DNA from: a virus
IMG/VR virus record: IMGVR_UViG_3300042446_001954
Span: 1 to 64,000 of that record
Direction: 5' to 3' (one strand)
Length of the DNA stretch: 64,000 nucleotides
In this document: positions 1-7,821 of the stretch, in pieces
Numbering within the stretch: the first letter of the stretch is position 1
Layout: the number at the start of each line of letters is the position of its first letter
Notes under the pieces: generated by a model
Database searches by the model: none
The model's input: the letters and a program-made list of their open reading frames with translations, nothing else
Told to the model about the DNA's origin: nothing
Translations under genes and position numbers: made by a program

Positions 1-231
1 TTCTTGGCCGCACTGGCGGCATCAGCGGCATCCTTAGCCTTCTTGGCCGCACTGGCGGCATCAGCGGCATCCTTAGCCTTCTTGGCCGCACTGGCGGCAT
101 CAGCGGCATCTTTGGCATCTTTGGCTTTCTTGGCGGCATCGGCCGCATCTTTGGCATCTTTGGCTTTCTTGGCGGCATCGGCCGCATCTTTGGCATCTTT
201 GGCTTTCTTGGCGGCATCGGCCGCATCTTTG
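1..231. repeat. 39-nt tandem repeats coding 13-residue Ala/Asp/Lys units
   Basis: Two exact 39-nt copies start at bases 1 and 40, and a diverged third starts at 79. A related 39-nt unit (two GCATCTTTG blocks plus a TTCTTGGCGGCATCGG block) then repeats about three times up to roughly base 231. Each unit encodes 13 residues on the minus strand, so copy-number change keeps the frame. The array continues past the left edge. Confidence 0.85.
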
Positions 232-905
232 GCCTGTGTGACTGGTTTTGGTGCTGTTTGTGCCGGCGGTGATGTTTGTGCAGGTGGTTTTGGTGCTGTT
301 TGTGTGGGTGTGGAAGGAGTCGATGGGGTTGTTTCAGCCTTTTCTTGAACCTGTCGTTTCTTGGCTTCTTTAGCCATGTCTTTCATGGCTTTACGTTGTT
401 TTTTTATTGCATCCCTGAATACATTCATCACTTCTTTGTGATTATCTTCTTTCATGTATTCATTCATTTCATTATATGAATCGAATGTATCTTGTTCCTC
501 TAAGTCCTTTTCCCTGGAATCTTGCATAAAGGACACAATTTTTTCTAATATTTCGGTGGCCTTTCCAGATCGACCACCACCCATACCTGAATTGAACTTC
601 TCATAGTAGTTTGGGCGATGACTTCCAGTTTCATATTGTTTCTTGCCGGTGAAGTATCGAATGTCTTGTTTACTTCTACCCATGAGGCGACCAACGATTG
701 CTGGTGCAAGTTTGCTACCACCAGTGAGGAACTTGGCGATATTCATCGGATCAAATCTCTCTTTCATGGCCATGGATTTGGCCATTGACCTATCTGACAT
801 AGTTCCACGGAGAGATGAGACAATACCCTGGCCTGATGCCAGTCTATCTGTCATTAAATTAGCGAAGCCTTTTTTTCTTATTCTGGCGGCATCGTAGTAG
901 TTCAT
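1..905 (-). CDS. Probable tail tape measure protein, N-terminal part (runs off the left edge)
   Basis: An open reading frame from the ATG at 905 continues past base 1, giving at least 301 codons. The N-terminus (starting MNYYDAARIRKKGFANLMTD) is basic and Gly/Ser/Met-rich. A charged helical segment follows, then a Pro/Thr/Gln linker, then tandem 13-residue Ala/Asp/Lys repeats of the AKDAADAAKK type, likely helical or coiled-coil. I do not recognise a catalytic domain. The tape measure call rests mainly on context: the gene lies directly after gp26, whose -1 frameshift extension ends inside this gene's start (ATGA overlap). In tailed phages the frameshifted tail chaperone pair usually precedes the tape measure gene. 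The T4 counterpart would be gp29. A different tail or baseplate structural protein remains possible. Confidence 0.5.
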   Translation of the reverse strand, partial: MNYYDAARIRKKGFANLMTDRLASGQGIVSSLRGTMSDRSMAKSMAMKERFDPMNIAKFLTGGSKLAPAIVGRLMGRSKQDIRYFTGKKQYETGSHRPNYYEKFNSGMGGGRSGKATEILEKIVSFMQDSREKDLEEQDTFDSYNEMNEYMKEDNHKEVMNVFRDAIKKQRKAMKDMAKEAKKRQVQEKAETTPSTPSTPTQTAPKPPAQTSPPAQTAPKPVTQAKDAADAAKKAKDAKDAADAAKKAKDAKDAADAAKKAKDAKDAADAASAAKKAKDAADAASAAKKAKDAADAASAAK

Positions 906-1104
906 CTAATTTTGCTCTCGTTTATCTTTTGTTTAATCTTCTGATTTTCTTCCTCAATATATTGTATAAGCATACCAACATATACATCACGTTCCCACGG
1001 TATCATATTCTCAAGTTCCGTAAGACTGTACTTATGGTGTTGCATCAAAGAGAAATTAGTTTTGTAATAATTTCTCAAATTATCATGACCAAATGTTAAC
1101 CGAA
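902..1104 (-). CDS. gp26 -1 frameshift extension (tail chaperone 'T' segment)
   Basis: This stretch has no good start codon or ribosome binding site of its own, yet it is open in the -1 frame from the slippery site at 1108-1102 to a stop at 904-902. It adds 66 residues to gp26, for a fusion of about 306 aa. Within it is a compact helical segment (EEENQKIKQK near its end) preceded by LTELENMIPWERDVYVG, a motif I associate with the small gp51-like proteins that follow gp26 in T4-like marine phages. An internal ATG at 1045 could give a 47-residue free protein, but no Shine-Dalgarno precedes it. The stop overlaps the next gene's ATG. The arrangement matches the lambda G/GT pattern; the frameshift itself is inferred. 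Confidence 0.6.
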
Positions 1105-1821
1105 AAAACTTTCCAGTCCTTCAACGTCAAGAGTGTGTTCGAAGCCGCAACGTGAACACTTCATTTCAATTTTCTTTTCTATCTTTGGAAGATTTGCAAA
1201 GAAGTCCTCAATTTTGGAGAATTGTTGTTGATTGAGAGATTCAATGAATTCAACAATCTCCTTCGACTCAACTTCTTTTGCATAATAAAACTGTTCACCA
1301 TCATAGATGTATTCTACAGATTCAGCAATCATTTCAAATGCAATATCAGAAACACTTGTTAAATTGGATAATTTACTCAATATGGAAAACTCTGGATATT
1401 TTAGTTTAATCGAAATTGTTTCATTGAGTTGTATAACATCATTACCCTCCACTACACCTGAGACTTTAATGTCCAGTAAGTTCAGTGAAGTTTCCATGAT
1501 GTTACCGCAAACTTTTTCATCAACTGTGTTATCACAACGGTATTTGTTTTCGACAACTTCACCGACAGACCTCGCACGGAGTTGCAAAAAGTAAAATTCA
1601 ATATCGATAACAGGAAGTTTCTCGATATCAATACCCTCTGTAACTGTGCAGTTATTTAGAACCTGTTTTACATTTTGTTCAATTGATTCCCTTTCTCCAG
1701 ATTCCATTGCCATGAGAAGATTCTTTTGCTCTTTCACAAGGAAAGGACGAAAGCGAATCTTCTTTTTTGATAATGGTAACTCCAAGTCATAAATCGGTGT
1801 GTCGATTTTTGGTAAAGCCAT
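1096..1821 (-). CDS. gp26: Baseplate hub subunit / tail assembly chaperone gp26-like
   Basis: The 241-aa product fits the T4 base plate protein family (T4 gp26, 208 aa). The N-terminal signature reads ELPLSKKKIRFRPFLVKEQK, followed by a helical domain. Two cysteine pairs (C96 and C105; C222 and C225) probably bind zinc in the C-terminal half, where the CSRCGFEH knuckle sits close to the end. A GGAG motif lies 9 nt before the ATG. The last codons include the heptamer T-TTT-TTC followed by GGT and TAA, so a -1 slip would bypass the stop and add the 902-1104 segment. It lies in an operon of tail genes between a tube-initiator-like gene and the probable tape measure gene. The role as tape-measure chaperone is inferred from this context. 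Confidence 0.8.
   Translation of the reverse strand: MALPKIDTPIYDLELPLSKKKIRFRPFLVKEQKNLLMAMESGERESIEQNVKQVLNNCTVTEGIDIEKLPVIDIEFYFLQLRARSVGEVVENKYRCDNTVDEKVCGNIMETSLNLLDIKVSGVVEGNDVIQLNETISIKLKYPEFSILSKLSNLTSVSDIAFEMIAESVEYIYDGEQFYYAKEVESKEIVEFIESLNQQQFSKIEDFFANLPKIEKKIEMKCSRCGFEHTLDVEGLESFFG
1102..1108 (-). promoter_or_regulatory. Putative -1 ribosomal frameshift slippery site T-TTT-TTC
   Basis: Read on the minus strand in the gp26 frame, the end is AGT-TTT-TTC-GGT-TAA. The heptamer T-TTT-TTC fits the X-XXY-YYZ rule, and both tRNAs can re-pair after a -1 slip. The stop codon comes two codons later. The -1 frame then stays open for 66 codons with protein-like content. No downstream pseudoknot was modelled. 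Confidence 0.6.
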
Positions 1822-1837
1822 AATTTATATCTCCATT

Positions 1838-2506
1838 TTAAGGTGTAAGTCTATCTTCAAATTGTTGTCGTGTTTCAAACGGCTGTTGAACTAAGTCTCT
1901 ACCTAGTAAAGACTCTGTTTGTATCTGTGAAGCAAACAATGAATTCGCAATAGTGGTTTCCAGCAATTCCATTCCAAGTGCTTCAAGAGAATTATTTCTC
2001 CAACTTGTGTATGCGAATGTTACAGTAAGTTTGTGGTGTCCATCTGACGACCAATCTAAATCCATCTGATTTACTGCAATCGGAAATGTGTCCAACATTG
2101 TAATAGAATATGACAGTTGATTCTTAACATCATATTGATTCACTGTGAGTGGAACAGCATAATCCGCTTTGTACTTTAGGTTGTAGTTGATTGTTGGATT
2201 GATCCAGTTCAACCATGCATCAAAGAATTTCTTTTCCGCCATATCATCACCGACAATGAATGTGAGACTCGTATCATTGTATGTTGTTTGATATGGAAAC
2301 TTTTCTTCAACACCGTAAATTTTCATCGTTGTTGTTGAGATTGAACGACCAGGAAGTTCTGCGTTTTCACAACGCATATTCAGTGTTCTTCCAATTCCTC
2401 TGTATGGTAGAAGACCAATTGGAATTGGAACGTTTACGTCAAACCTACTTGGTCGTGCTAAGTCTGTATTAAAACTTGCTTTGAATTCTGCGATTGATCC
2501 TGCCAT
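1838..2506 (-). CDS. gp54: Tail tube-fold protein, probably baseplate tail tube initiator (gp54-like)
   Basis: The 222-aa protein begins MAGSIAEFKASFNTDLARPS. It shares the layout of the tube protein at 57296: an AEFKASF-type start, an ARPSRFDV strand, a CENAELPGRS segment, an insertion with FFDAWLNWIN, and a C-terminal LDWSSDGHHKLTVTFAYTSW strand. This is the T4 gp19 family, which includes gp54, the ring on which tube polymerisation starts. Since a true gp19 exists elsewhere, this copy is best read as gp54. It is shorter than T4 gp54 (320 aa). Its start overlaps the upstream stop as TAATG. A second tube-like baseplate component is the alternative. Confidence 0.65.
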   Translation of the reverse strand: MAGSIAEFKASFNTDLARPSRFDVNVPIPIGLLPYRGIGRTLNMRCENAELPGRSISTTTMKIYGVEEKFPYQTTYNDTSLTFIVGDDMAEKKFFDAWLNWINPTINYNLKYKADYAVPLTVNQYDVKNQLSYSITMLDTFPIAVNQMDLDWSSDGHHKLTVTFAYTSWRNNSLEALGMELLETTIANSLFASQIQTESLLGRDLVQQPFETRQQFEDRLTP

Positions 2507-3108
2507 TAGTATACCCTACTTTGTGCTTTGGCTACCGATTCAGCATATACTTTAGAAATCGGTGCGCCCTTGAAAACGGCTGTGGGAAGAAATAGTGCTG
2601 TCTCCCACTCTGGTGGTTGAATCGTCAGAATTTTAGATTTAATTTGACTATTCAGGTAACGCTTCAAACAAGGCCTAAACTCTTTGAAATTCTTCGATGC
2701 AGTTAGAATATCATAGGTTATACGAAGGCGTTTAGGTTCATCATTTTCATTTGTAATAGCAAAATTCATGAGTTTGTCCATGAACACAGCACGATACCTT
2801 GGAGGTAAATAATGCATGTTTAGACCTATGAATCCTTCAGCATCACGTTTAAGTGGTATCACCAAAGGAAATATGTCGTAGTAGGGTAAATCACCCTTAG
2901 TTAATGGATCGTAGAAAAAGTGATAAAGCCCACCTATCTGAAATCGGCCACCTTGCCTACCTTTTTCTTTTTCTATTTCTCTCGCCAATTTGATTGGAGA
3001 TTTTAGGTCACGCATCTGGTTTTGTAACCACGTGACAGATTTTCTAGACAAGAATTCTTGTTCCAGAGCCGTTTTTTGTTGAGTAAGTTGTGTAAGTGTT
3101 GAAGCCAT
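2506..3108 (-). CDS. Virion protein, possibly gp2-like DNA end protector
   Basis: The 200-aa protein has a helical charged N-terminus, then a conserved-looking core: GGRFQIGGLYHFFYDPLTKG, LPYYDIFPLVIPL and GLNMHYLPPRYRAVFMDKLM. I associate this core with a virion protein found throughout T4-like marine phages. The gene lies in the same operon as gp4, and in T4 genes 2 and 4 are neighbours, so the DNA end protector gp2 is the leading guess; T4 gp2 is longer at about 274 aa. A tail terminator (gp3) or another connector protein cannot be excluded. It is 8 nt downstream of the glycosyltransferase gene and overlaps the tube-initiator-like gene by one base. Confidence 0.45.
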   Translation of the reverse strand: MASTLTQLTQQKTALEQEFLSRKSVTWLQNQMRDLKSPIKLAREIEKEKGRQGGRFQIGGLYHFFYDPLTKGDLPYYDIFPLVIPLKRDAEGFIGLNMHYLPPRYRAVFMDKLMNFAITNENDEPKRLRITYDILTASKNFKEFRPCLKRYLNSQIKSKILTIQPPEWETALFLPTAVFKGAPISKVYAESVAKAQSRVY

Positions 3109-3115
3109 CCACTAT

Positions 3116-4261
3116 TTAGTTTAGCCTTGGATGTATTTTTGTGAGCCAATCCAACTCTGTGCGACTATCGTTCCTTGTGTACCAGCCCGTACCTTTGGAA
3201 ACATCAATAATAGACTCAAAATATTCCTTATACATTGAGCCAATTTTACGAAAGTTGTAGTTCTTCTCAGCCCATTCCCGACACGCTTGTGGTGAAATTG
3301 TATCAATATTCTTAGCCGCCCATACAAATTGTTCAAATGTGCGGCAACGGAAACCAGTAACTCCGTGCTGTACAGTCTCTGTAAATGCACCCCAATCAAC
3401 CGTGATGACAGGTGTTCCAGAGAGCATCGCCTCGATTGCTACATAACCAAAAGGCTCGTTATAGATTGTGGGGCAAAACAATCCTTTAGCTCCAGCCATT
3501 AGACGTTTACGGGTTTCAACATCAGCATAACCAACATATTCAACGTGAGCAGGCCATGTATCACCAAGATTACAATCTTGCGGTCCATAGCTTGTTCCAG
3601 CCAGCACCAACTTAACGCCAAGTTGTTCACACACTTGAGCCGCAATATCAACACCTTTTGACCATACCATACGACCACACATCAGAAAATAATCTTCTTT
3701 CTTTTCAGTGTATTCGAATTCACTCAGGTCAAAACCAGATGGGATGACAACATCATAGAACTTATATTCAGCGGTTGCAACTTTGTCTGGACCTTGAAGA
3801 CCGTGCATCACTGCATACGATTCATATACTTTGTATGGTGCAAATGAGGACGGATAACCGATAGAAGGTTCAACGCAGAGCAATTCTGCATGTGCATCAC
3901 AAACTGGTTTCTGTGCTATACCAAAAAAACAAAGGATAATGTCGTGTGGTTGTTTACGTTTTCCAATCTCTTTGATACAGTTTTCATTGAATGTTTTAAA
4001 AACTTCATCTTCCTGATTGTATTTCAGTCCTTGATTCTTCCAGTCATATATACCATAAACCTTCTCGTTCAATGCACGTGTTGTGACAGTGACATGTTCA
4101 TCACAGATAACGTCAGAATCTTCACGACCATAATGAATGACATGCATTCCCATGTCTTTGTACATTTTACAGAAGTTAATCACTTTTTGAGTAAACGCAC
4201 AAACCGTATACTCTTTTGTCGATGCCGTATGCGGAACCGACAATACATGGAGTCTAATCAT
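3116..4261 (-). CDS. Glycosyltransferase family 4 (GT-B fold)
   Basis: The 381-aa protein has the GT-B C-terminal half of GT4 enzymes. Around residues 190-203 is YFLMCGRMVWSKG, the start of the nucleotide-sugar domain. VKLVLAGTSYG follows at about 216-226, and the E-x7-E type motif EPFGYVAIEAM lies at 269-279, followed by SGTPVITVDWGAFTE. The N-terminal acceptor domain is less typical. The substrate cannot be read from sequence. The gene is wedged between the head completion gene gp4 (ATGA overlap) and the gp2-like gene, all on one late operon, so it is expressed with structural genes. It may modify virion proteins or host glycans. It is physically separate from the sugar/sulfate cassette at 44880-50626. 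Confidence 0.85.
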   Translation of the reverse strand: MIRLHVLSVPHTASTKEYTVCAFTQKVINFCKMYKDMGMHVIHYGREDSDVICDEHVTVTTRALNEKVYGIYDWKNQGLKYNQEDEVFKTFNENCIKEIGKRKQPHDIILCFFGIAQKPVCDAHAELLCVEPSIGYPSSFAPYKVYESYAVMHGLQGPDKVATAEYKFYDVVIPSGFDLSEFEYTEKKEDYFLMCGRMVWSKGVDIAAQVCEQLGVKLVLAGTSYGPQDCNLGDTWPAHVEYVGYADVETRKRLMAGAKGLFCPTIYNEPFGYVAIEAMLSGTPVITVDWGAFTETVQHGVTGFRCRTFEQFVWAAKNIDTISPQACREWAEKNYNFRKIGSMYKEYFESIIDVSKGTGWYTRNDSRTELDWLTKIHPRLN

Positions 4262-4695
4262 TTTAATCCTAAATCATATTCTGTTAACACTTTAAAAGTC
4301 CAGCCACGATCAAGACAGTATTCAGTTGCTGATTTCCATTTTGCTTCGTTGATTCCCCAAGTAACCACCTCTTGGATGTATTGTTTTGTGACTTTCTTCT
4401 TTTTCTCTGGTGGTTTAGTCTGTTTTGCTGGTTTTACTTCGATAATCATCACTCGGATTGTATCATCTTTTTGCTTAACTTTCACGTAAAAATCAGGAAA
4501 ATAACGGTGAACACGGTTATCTACCGGAGATTTATATGGTATAGAGAACTCCTCAGAACCCCATTCGATAATGGTATCATTCGAGTCGAGCCAGTTCATC
4601 ACTCGGCACTCCCATGTCGAACGATAAATGATATTTTTTGGGTCTCCACGATACTTTTGTGGGTTCCGAGGTGTAAATCTTCCACTGTATGCCAT
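4258..4695 (-). CDS. gp4: Head completion protein gp4
   Basis: The 145-aa protein matches T4 gp4 (gp50, 150 aa) in length and signature: MAYSGRFTPRNPQKYRGDPK, IYRSTWECRVMNWLD, FSIPYKSPVDNRVHRYFPDF and a conserved IIEVKPAKQT. The Y-F-P-D-F and E-V-K residues match the PD-(D/E)xK nuclease-like fold seen in TnsA-type proteins. In T4 it closes the head after DNA packaging, together with gp2. It heads the minus-strand operon, and its ATG lies divergent from gp48 across a 42-nt gap that also carries a plus-strand TATAAATA box. Confidence 0.9.
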   Translation of the reverse strand: MAYSGRFTPRNPQKYRGDPKNIIYRSTWECRVMNWLDSNDTIIEWGSEEFSIPYKSPVDNRVHRYFPDFYVKVKQKDDTIRVMIIEVKPAKQTKPPEKKKKVTKQYIQEVVTWGINEAKWKSATEYCLDRGWTFKVLTEYDLGLK

Positions 4696-4702
4696 ATAAA
4701 TA
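4695..4702 (+). promoter_or_regulatory. T4-type late promoter box TATAAATA (gp48)
   Basis: A perfect T4 late consensus TATAAATA lies 34 nt before the preferred gp48 ATG (4737). It abuts the start of gp4 on the other strand. Late T4 transcription uses the gp55 sigma factor and needs only this -10-like element. Confidence 0.75.
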
Positions 4703-4736
4703 TGTATATTACCTTTCTAAAATAACAAAAAAAACC

Positions 4737-5744
4737 ATGCCAATATCTATCCCAACCTCAATAGCAGGTATTTCAGTACCAGGTACCATCAACGGTCCTC
4801 TCCAGTTGCTGTATGGAAATAAGTATGAATTTGGAACTTATAGATATCCAAGAAATTTGGGTACAGATCCGACAAGAAGCCATGTAATTAGATTTACAAG
4901 CATGAAGCCGGATCCAAATGCTCAGCCAGCATCGGCCACGAAAGCCGTTGAGGTGGGCAGATTGCTTGGTGGGGGAGAAGTGTCGCAAGCTGGAAAAGTT
5001 GCCGCAGATGCAGTTAATGAATTGGTTGCGGCTGATGTTCAAAGAATACAACATGCAACAATTTCATTGTATATTCCAGACACAGTGAATGTACAATATT
5101 CGACAAATTACAGCACTGAAATTGGGCTTACCTCAACGTTGGGTAGACCATTTTTTCTCGCACAAGCGGGTACATCGTTGGTAGATTTAGTTAAGAATAG
5201 AGGGGATTCTGTTGAAAAGTTTGGAAATAATGTTGCTAATGATCCATATTTAAGGGCTGAGGCCGCAAGACGTTTAGGTACAAAACTCGGTTTGCGTGGA
5301 GATTTACAACCACTTGCGCTAAGATCATTGGGTCAAGCATTTAATCCACAGTTACAAGTTTTATTTCAACAAGTAAATTTCAGGTCTTTCCAATTCGATT
5401 TCTTGTTTACACCCTACAGTAAAGAGGAAACAGAAACAGTAAATAAAATCATCAAGACTTTTAAATTTGCGGCCGCACCTGAAATCAAAAAAGGTTCTTT
5501 TGGTTTTGCAGAATCTTTATTTGTTGATGTTCCATATCCTTTTGAAATAGAGTTCTTGTACAAAGGAAAAGCAAACCCATACGTACACAAAATAGGTCGT
5601 AGTGTTTTAGAAAATATATCAGTAGATTATGGACCAAACGGATGGGCAACATTTAATGACGGATCACCTGTGCAAATAAGAATGTCACTTCAATTCACAG
5701 AAACTGTCATTGTTGATAAAAATAGAATTGGAGAAGGTTTCTAA
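4737..5744 (+). CDS. gp48: Baseplate tail tube cap gp48
   Basis: The 335-aa product (T4 gp48 is 364 aa) starts MPISIPTSIAGISVPGTING. An in-frame ATG at 4689 would add 16 residues, but it lies upstream of the TATAAATA box, so the start at 4737 is preferred. Conserved blocks include LQLLYGNKYEFGTYRYPRNL near the N-terminus, ISLYIPDTVNVQYSTNY in the middle, and C-terminal FPFEIEFLY-like and MSLQFTETVIV strands typical of tube-like folds. gp48 sits on the hub and caps the baseplate before tube growth. The gene is translationally coupled to gp53 (TAATG). Confidence 0.85.
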   Translation: MPISIPTSIAGISVPGTINGPLQLLYGNKYEFGTYRYPRNLGTDPTRSHVIRFTSMKPDPNAQPASATKAVEVGRLLGGGEVSQAGKVAADAVNELVAADVQRIQHATISLYIPDTVNVQYSTNYSTEIGLTSTLGRPFFLAQAGTSLVDLVKNRGDSVEKFGNNVANDPYLRAEAARRLGTKLGLRGDLQPLALRSLGQAFNPQLQVLFQQVNFRSFQFDFLFTPYSKEETETVNKIIKTFKFAAAPEIKKGSFGFAESLFVDVPYPFEIEFLYKGKANPYVHKIGRSVLENISVDYGPNGWATFNDGSPVQIRMSLQFTETVIVDKNRIGEGF

Positions 5745-6394
5745 TGTATTATTTCGACACATTACCTAAAATAGTTACTCCGGACCAAAATGGTTATCCA
5801 ATATTGATGACCAATCTTTTGACTAGAGCCGCACTGGTTCAAGAATTGATAAACAATCCAATGCTTTTTTATCAATATGCAATACAAGAAGGTGATACAC
5901 CAGAAATCGTTGCAGACAAATATTATGGTGATCCATTTAAATACTGGATCGTATTGTTCTCAAATCAAATTTTAGATCCAATTTGGGAATGGCCAATGCC
6001 ATATGCATCGTTTCTAAAATACATTGATGCAAAATATATAACAGAAGCTGAAGCTGAGAATAAAACACCATTTGAATACGTAAACACAACAGTTTATCAA
6101 TATGAAAAAGTAGTTACAACAACAGATAAAACAACCGATATATCAACGATAAAAAAAGTATCTATAACGCAAAGTGTTTATAATGCACTTTCAGAATCTA
6201 CAGTAACATATGATATACCGGATCCTCCAGTTGCAAACGGAACACAATGTATTGTATCAACAACAAAAAATATTGTAACATTATATGATTATGAAGAAGA
6301 TTTGAATGAATCTAGAAGACAAATAAAATTGTTAAATGAGGTCTACATTGGTGAGATGGAAGAACAACTTAAACTTCTGATGAGAGTTGAATAA
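5744..6394 (+). CDS. gp53: Baseplate wedge subunit gp53
   Basis: The 216-aa protein (T4 gp53 is 196 aa) opens with MYYFDTLPKIVTPDQNGYPI and continues ILMTNLLTRAALVQEL. A LysM-like segment follows, YQYAIQEGDTPEIVADKYYG, then the highly typical PFKYWIVLFSNQILDPIWEW. gp53 joins neighbouring wedges around the hub. The remaining C-terminal half is more variable. The gene overlaps both neighbours by a single base (TAATG on each side), so gp48, gp53 and the hub gene are coupled. Confidence 0.9.
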   Translation: MYYFDTLPKIVTPDQNGYPILMTNLLTRAALVQELINNPMLFYQYAIQEGDTPEIVADKYYGDPFKYWIVLFSNQILDPIWEWPMPYASFLKYIDAKYITEAEAENKTPFEYVNTTVYQYEKVVTTTDKTTDISTIKKVSITQSVYNALSESTVTYDIPDPPVANGTQCIVSTTKNIVTLYDYEEDLNESRRQIKLLNEVYIGEMEEQLKLLMRVE

Positions 6395-7821
6395 TGAATA
6401 AAATTGAAGTTGCTGGTGGATCGTCTATTATTGCTCCTAAGCCACAGGAAACTGTGCAAACTGCTGGTTTAGTTTTAGCCGACCAGTTCAGTCTTGACGA
6501 AATATATTTGATTACATCATCCGGTAAAACAAGCCTCAAAAACATGTTCATAGAAGTATCTTTTTATGAAGATATTTTTAAAGGTATAATGAGTGGTAAT
6601 GTTTTAATCACAGATTCTATTAGTCTAATTGATAGACTTGCCATGACAGGATTCGATTATTTAAAACTTAAATTTAAAAAATCCACAAAAGTATCAGAAC
6701 AATATGTGACTGAAAAATACTTTAGAATTTACAGAGTGTCTGAAAGAATCTTGAACAATAATTCGACAGAAACATACACATTACATTTTTGCTCAGAAGA
6801 ACTTTTACTTTCAGAACAAACTAAAATAAGTAAATCATATTCTGGAAAAAAAATCTCAGATATGATTTATGACATACTTTATAATAAATTGAAAATTGAT
6901 AAAAAATATATTAGAATGCAGGAGACTGATGGGCTATATGATTTTGTAATACCATATAAGAAACCAATTGAAGCTATTAACTGGCTTGCAAGTTATGCAA
7001 AACCTGTCGGTAAAGACGGTGCAGATTTTTTATTCTTTGAAAATTCGGAAGGTTTTAATTTTTATTCATTGCAAAGTTTATTTACACAAAATGCATACAC
7101 AAGGTACTCATATATTCCCAGAAATTTAGGCAAATTACAAAACACAGGAGAACTCGGCAGAGATATCGTTGGTATTAAATCATACGTTTTCTTAGATACG
7201 TTTGATAGTTTATATGGTACTGTAACCGGTGCATTTGCTAATAGAGTAATTACTATCGATCCGTTGACAAGAACCTATAGAGATACGGTGTTTGATTACT
7301 TAAAGTATTTTAACAAATCTAAAAATTTAAATAATAGTCCAATAATACCACAACTTAAAAATAGGTTAGGCAAAACCGCAAATGAAAATTATGATGCGGT
7401 TTTAAAGGTATTGACTTCAAATGCCAATCAAAAGAAGTCAATAGGTATCAGTGATGAACCTTGGAATGTGGCAAATGATGTAAGAGTGGAAAATTATGTG
7501 CCAAATCGAACAGCACAACTTTCACTTTCTCATTATTCGAGAATAAGATTATCCGTTTCTGGCGATCCAAATTTAACTGTTGGAATGATAATTCAAATAA
7601 TTTTACCATCCAAAAGAAGTGCTGATGGATCTGGAAATTATGTTGGAGAAATTGATCCGATAAATTCTGGAAAATACATGATTACGGCTGTTAGACATAT
7701 TATAGACCATCTTGGTAAATATGAATCTATACTAGAAGTTGTAAAAGATAGTTACGGAGCATCAGTGAACACTTATACAAATTCTGGTGACATGGAGAAA
7801 GCAATAAAGGGTGATGTATAA
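6394..7821 (+). CDS. gp27: Baseplate hub subunit gp27-like
   Basis: The 475-aa protein has the hub pattern of gp27 and related phage gpD/VgrG N-terminal domains. A barrel-forming N-terminal region carries FIEVSFYEDIFKGIMSGNVL and YFRIYRVSERILNNNSTETY. A middle domain contains SKSYSGKKISDMIYDILYN and EAINWLASYAKPVG with FLFFENSEGFNFYSL. A C-terminal second barrel ends in GKYMITAVRHIIDHLGKYES. T4 gp27 is shorter (391 aa). The trimeric hub holds the gp5 spike, whose two halves are encoded by the next two genes. It overlaps both neighbours by one base. Confidence 0.8.
   Translation: MNKIEVAGGSSIIAPKPQETVQTAGLVLADQFSLDEIYLITSSGKTSLKNMFIEVSFYEDIFKGIMSGNVLITDSISLIDRLAMTGFDYLKLKFKKSTKVSEQYVTEKYFRIYRVSERILNNNSTETYTLHFCSEELLLSEQTKISKSYSGKKISDMIYDILYNKLKIDKKYIRMQETDGLYDFVIPYKKPIEAINWLASYAKPVGKDGADFLFFENSEGFNFYSLQSLFTQNAYTRYSYIPRNLGKLQNTGELGRDIVGIKSYVFLDTFDSLYGTVTGAFANRVITIDPLTRTYRDTVFDYLKYFNKSKNLNNSPIIPQLKNRLGKTANENYDAVLKVLTSNANQKKSIGISDEPWNVANDVRVENYVPNRTAQLSLSHYSRIRLSVSGDPNLTVGMIIQIILPSKRSADGSGNYVGEIDPINSGKYMITAVRHIIDHLGKYESILEVVKDSYGASVNTYTNSGDMEKAIKGDV

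Noticed and set aside
3110-3120. ACTAAATA on the minus strand before the gp2-like gene as a late promoter
   Set aside because: Mismatch at two positions and only a few bases from the start codon; likely chance.
4689-4736. Upstream ATG of gp48 adding 16 residues
   Set aside because: It lies upstream of the TATAAATA box and inside the gp4 start; the later ATG gives the usual gp48 N-terminus.
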